Below, piece by piece: positions 6,838-8,625 of a DNA stretch of 8,625 nucleotides. Under the pieces are notes generated by a model. It saw nothing but the letters and a program-made list of their open reading frames with translations, was not told the DNA's origin and searched no databases. Each line of letters opens with the position of its first letter. The first letter of the stretch is position 1. Position numbers and translations under genes: made by a program. The DNA is from Nitrospirota bacterium (GTDB taxonomy: Bacteria > Nitrospirota > UBA9217). Where the stretch lies: contig JAJYKN010000029.1 of assembly GCA_021788515.1 (NCBI GenBank), positions 1 through 8,625 on the forward strand, in the 5' to 3' direction.

Positions 6838-7292
6838 CACGATATATTCGAGAACGCATACGCTATCTGATGAAACTTGACGACCCGCCGCACAAGCTTG
6901 CACTGGCTTTCGCACTCGGCGTATTTGTCGCATTTTCTCCGACCATCGGAATGCATATCGTCAGCTGTTTTCTTCTTGCGTGGATATTCCGCGTCAGCAA
7001 GGTTGTTGTTCTGAGCGCGTCGTTCATTAACAACCCGTGGACGGTCGTTCCTTTGTACGGCTTTTGCATCTGGTTCGGCATCAAAATTACGGGAGCCGAT
7101 GCTCCCGTGCCGCATATTGCCTGGAACGAGCTTACGCTCAGCACGGTATACTTTGTTTTAAAACCCTATCTCTGGTCTTTTATCGTGGGAACGCTTGTGC
7201 TCGGCACTGCCGCGGCCGTTGTATCGTATTTTGCGTTTTACTGGGCAGTACGGCGGTATCGGAAAAGAGAGAAGAATCAGGCAGGGGTCTAA
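6834..7292 (+). CDS. DUF2062 small membrane protein
   Basis: 152-aa integral membrane protein of the DUF2062 family; its molecular function is not established. Residues 1-20 are basic and amphipathic (MTRYIRERIRYLMKLDDPPH). A hydrophobic segment at about 21-38 contains the family motif ALGVFVAFSPTIGMH, a second at 41-62 is followed by INNPWTVVPLYGF (65-77), and a third spans about 112-139. The tail is strongly basic (RRYRKREKNQ), which suggests a cytoplasmic C-terminus. The ATG at 6834 has no good Shine-Dalgarno sequence. The gene lies 45 nt after thiL and 46 nt before a glycosyltransferase, on the same strand. Members of this family are often near, or fused to, family-2 glycosyltransferases, so a role in surface-glycan or lipid-linked sugar assembly is plausible but inferred. 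Confidence 0.85.
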   Translation: MTRYIRERIRYLMKLDDPPHKLALAFALGVFVAFSPTIGMHIVSCFLLAWIFRVSKVVVLSASFINNPWTVVPLYGFCIWFGIKITGADAPVPHIAWNELTLSTVYFVLKPYLWSFIVGTLVLGTAAAVVSYFAFYWAVRRYRKREKNQAGV

Positions 7293-7323
7293 ACGTTTGA
7301 TCGGCTGCTCAGATTCAGCGCCC

Positions 7324-7330
7324 AAGGAGT
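7324..7330 (+). promoter_or_regulatory. Ribosome binding site of the glycosyltransferase (TTG start)
   Basis: AAGGAGT lies 8 nt before the TTG at 7339. The ATG at 7334 is followed at once by TAA and cannot start the gene, so TTG is the best-supported start. Confidence 0.75.
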
Positions 7331-7338
7331 TAATGTAA

Positions 7339-8367
7339 TTGACGCACCCGGACGTAAGCGTCGTTATCGTAAACTGGAACGGCAAGCATCTTCTGGCCGA
7401 ATGCCTCGACTCGCTTGTTGGCCAGCGGAACATCAGGGATGTTGAAATTATCCTGGTGGATAACGGTTCGCAGGACGGATCAGCGGAGTTCGTCCAGGGG
7501 CATTACCAAAATGTAAAAGTGATCAGTTTGCCTGAAAATATCGGTTTTGCCGGAGGCAATAACGCAGGCATTCGGATCGCTGCGGGCAAGTATATAGCTC
7601 TCTTGAATAATGATACGAAAGCTGATTCTCTCTGGCTGTCCAGTCTGGTGACGACGGCGGAAACTGACCCGCGGGCAGTCGGTATGTGGGCCGGGAAAAT
7701 ACTGTCCTATGGTTGCCCCGGCATTATCGACAATGTGGGGCTTCTCCTGTACCCTGATGGATTGGGACGCGGGAAAGGGCGGTTGGAAAAAGACGAAGGA
7801 CAGTACGATGTCCCCGGCGAGGCGCTGTTCCCGAGCGGATGTGCGGCGCTCTATCGGAAAGCGATGCTGGACGAGATCGGGTTGTTCGATGAAGAGTTTT
7901 TTGCCTATGCTGACGACGTCGATGTCGGTCTTCGGGCGAGGCTGGCTGGATGGGAATGCCGCTATGTTCCAACGGCAAAAGTTTTCCACAAATACTCGTC
8001 ATCGTCCTCAGCCTATTCGCCGCTCAAGGCTTTCCTGGTCGAGCGAAACAGAATATGGGTGCTGCTGAAATATTATCCGCTGGAACTGATCCTGCTCAGC
8101 CCCGTCTTTACGCTGCTGCGGCTTTTGGCCTATCTGCTCGGCGCGATTACGGGCAAAGGCGCCAGCGGCAAATTTTCTGAACAGCATTCGGTGCTGCGCG
8201 CGATGTTTGTATTGCTCCGGGCCTGGGGAGCGGCGCTCAAAGCGCTTCCTGCCGTTCTCCTGCGGCGCAGAGAGTTTTCTTCCTTGCGCCGGCTCGGCCG
8301 ATTTGCAATCTACCGGCTTTTCTGCACCTACCGGCTGTCTGTCCGTGAGGTCGGTCTGAAAGAGTGA
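7339..8367 (+). CDS. Family-2 glycosyltransferase, rhamnosyltransferase-like
   Basis: Probable inverting GT-A glycosyltransferase that adds a sugar from a nucleotide donor to a surface glycan or lipid-linked acceptor at the inner face of the membrane. 342 aa. The fold begins with VSVVIVNWNGKHLLAECLDSL (6-26), followed by VDNGSQDGS (40-48), ENIGFAGGNNAGIRIAAGKY (66-85) and LLNND (88-92), the DXD-equivalent metal site. PSGCAALYRKAMLDEIGLFDE (165-185) and FFAYADDVDVGLRARLAG (187-204) are typical of the WbbL/COG1216 group, with the likely catalytic acid in ADDVD. Residues about 248-272 and 285-310 are hydrophobic and could associate with the membrane; the end is basic. Donor and acceptor cannot be read from sequence. 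Six nt separate its stop from the next glycosyltransferase, and both are in the same frame, so they are almost certainly co-transcribed. Confidence 0.9.
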   Translation: MTHPDVSVVIVNWNGKHLLAECLDSLVGQRNIRDVEIILVDNGSQDGSAEFVQGHYQNVKVISLPENIGFAGGNNAGIRIAAGKYIALLNNDTKADSLWLSSLVTTAETDPRAVGMWAGKILSYGCPGIIDNVGLLLYPDGLGRGKGRLEKDEGQYDVPGEALFPSGCAALYRKAMLDEIGLFDEEFFAYADDVDVGLRARLAGWECRYVPTAKVFHKYSSSSSAYSPLKAFLVERNRIWVLLKYYPLELILLSPVFTLLRLLAYLLGAITGKGASGKFSEQHSVLRAMFVLLRAWGAALKALPAVLLRRREFSSLRRLGRFAIYRLFCTYRLSVREVGLKE

Positions 8368-8373
8368 CGTTGA

Positions 8374-8625
8374 ATGAAGATACTGATCATCGTGCCTGCT
8401 TTTAATGAAGAGGCAAGTCTTCCGGGAGTACTTCGGGACCTGCGTGAGCAAATGCCGTCGGCTGATGTGCTGGTGGTAAACGACGGCTCTGGAGATTCCA
8501 CCTCCAGAACAGCACGGGACAGGGGAGTGAAGGTCGTGGATCTGCCGTTCAACCTCGGTATCGGCGGGGCAGTGCAAACGGGCTATTTATACGCGGCTCA
8601 TCAGGGGTATGACGTTGCTGTGCAG
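8374..8625 (+). CDS. Family-2 glycosyltransferase, DPM1-like (3' end missing)
   Basis: The frame opens at ATG 8374, 6 nt after the previous stop, and runs off the window after 84 codons. It begins MKILIIVPAFNEEASLPGVL, continues with DVLVVNDGSGDSTSRTA (about 31-47) and then GVKVVDLPFNLGIGGAVQTG (51-70). This is the nucleotide-binding half of a polyprenyl-phosphate mannose/glucose synthase-like (DPM1-like) GT2 enzyme. The expected next motif, FDGDGQHD, would lie just outside. Such enzymes usually charge a polyprenyl phosphate with a sugar or transfer a sugar in envelope-glycan synthesis. The Shine-Dalgarno sequence is modest (AAAGAG at 8359-8364, inside the preceding gene). Family is sure; substrate is unknown. 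Confidence 0.88.
   Translation, partial: MKILIIVPAFNEEASLPGVLRDLREQMPSADVLVVNDGSGDSTSRTARDRGVKVVDLPFNLGIGGAVQTGYLYAAHQGYDVAVQ

Noticed and set aside
8008..8577. A 189-codon open frame on the - strand spanning both glycosyltransferases
   Set aside because: The two transferase genes share one reading frame, so the register shadow crosses their junction. Both sense genes have clear motifs.

Overview
This window reads as a chromosomal stretch from a Gram-negative (diderm) bacterium. It is moderately GC-rich and densely packed, and every supported gene lies on the + strand. The Mla-type lipid transport genes require an outer membrane. Gene content and protein style suggest a Desulfobacterota ('deltaproteobacterial') or Nitrospirota-like lineage, but that placement is inference without a search. 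I see no transposase, integrase, tRNA, rRNA, CRISPR array or phage gene, so this looks like core genome rather than a mobile island.

Left part (1-2285): the 3' part of an MlaF-type ABC ATPase, then an MCE (MlaD-type) membrane-anchored lipid-binding protein. The two would work with an MlaE-type permease, probably encoded just upstream, to move phospholipids across the periplasm. The MCE protein is about 470 residues against roughly 180 for E. coli MlaD. After a helical stalk it ends in a beta-strand-rich region that resembles an outer-membrane barrel or beta-sandwich. This is the most interesting protein feature in the window.

Middle (2286-6788): a near-consensus sigma-70 promoter (TTGACA, 17 nt, TAGAAT) stands just before galU (UDP-glucose synthesis). 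galU is followed closely by lon (ATP-dependent protease, all catalytic motifs intact) and thiL (thiamine-monophosphate kinase). Gaps are 63 nt or less, so galU-lon-thiL and the genes after them may form one transcript. galU, lon and the first glycosyltransferase use GTG or TTG starts, each behind a strong Shine-Dalgarno sequence. thiL and the DUF2062 gene use ATG starts with poor Shine-Dalgarno sequences, and each ATG overlaps the stop of a tiny upstream reading frame (ATGA).

Right part (6834-8625): a small DUF2062 membrane protein, a family-2 glycosyltransferase of the rhamnosyltransferase-like type with a hydrophobic C-terminal part, and the beginning of a second, DPM1-like family-2 glycosyltransferase cut by the window edge. 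Together with galU they point to synthesis of a cell-surface glycan or glycolipid.

Most of the window is recognisable housekeeping or envelope biology, and I do not see strong evidence of a wholly new system. The points worth following up are the C-terminal beta region of the MCE protein, the unusual translation-start architecture, the placement of lon in an envelope-sugar operon, and the DUF2062-glycosyltransferase cluster.
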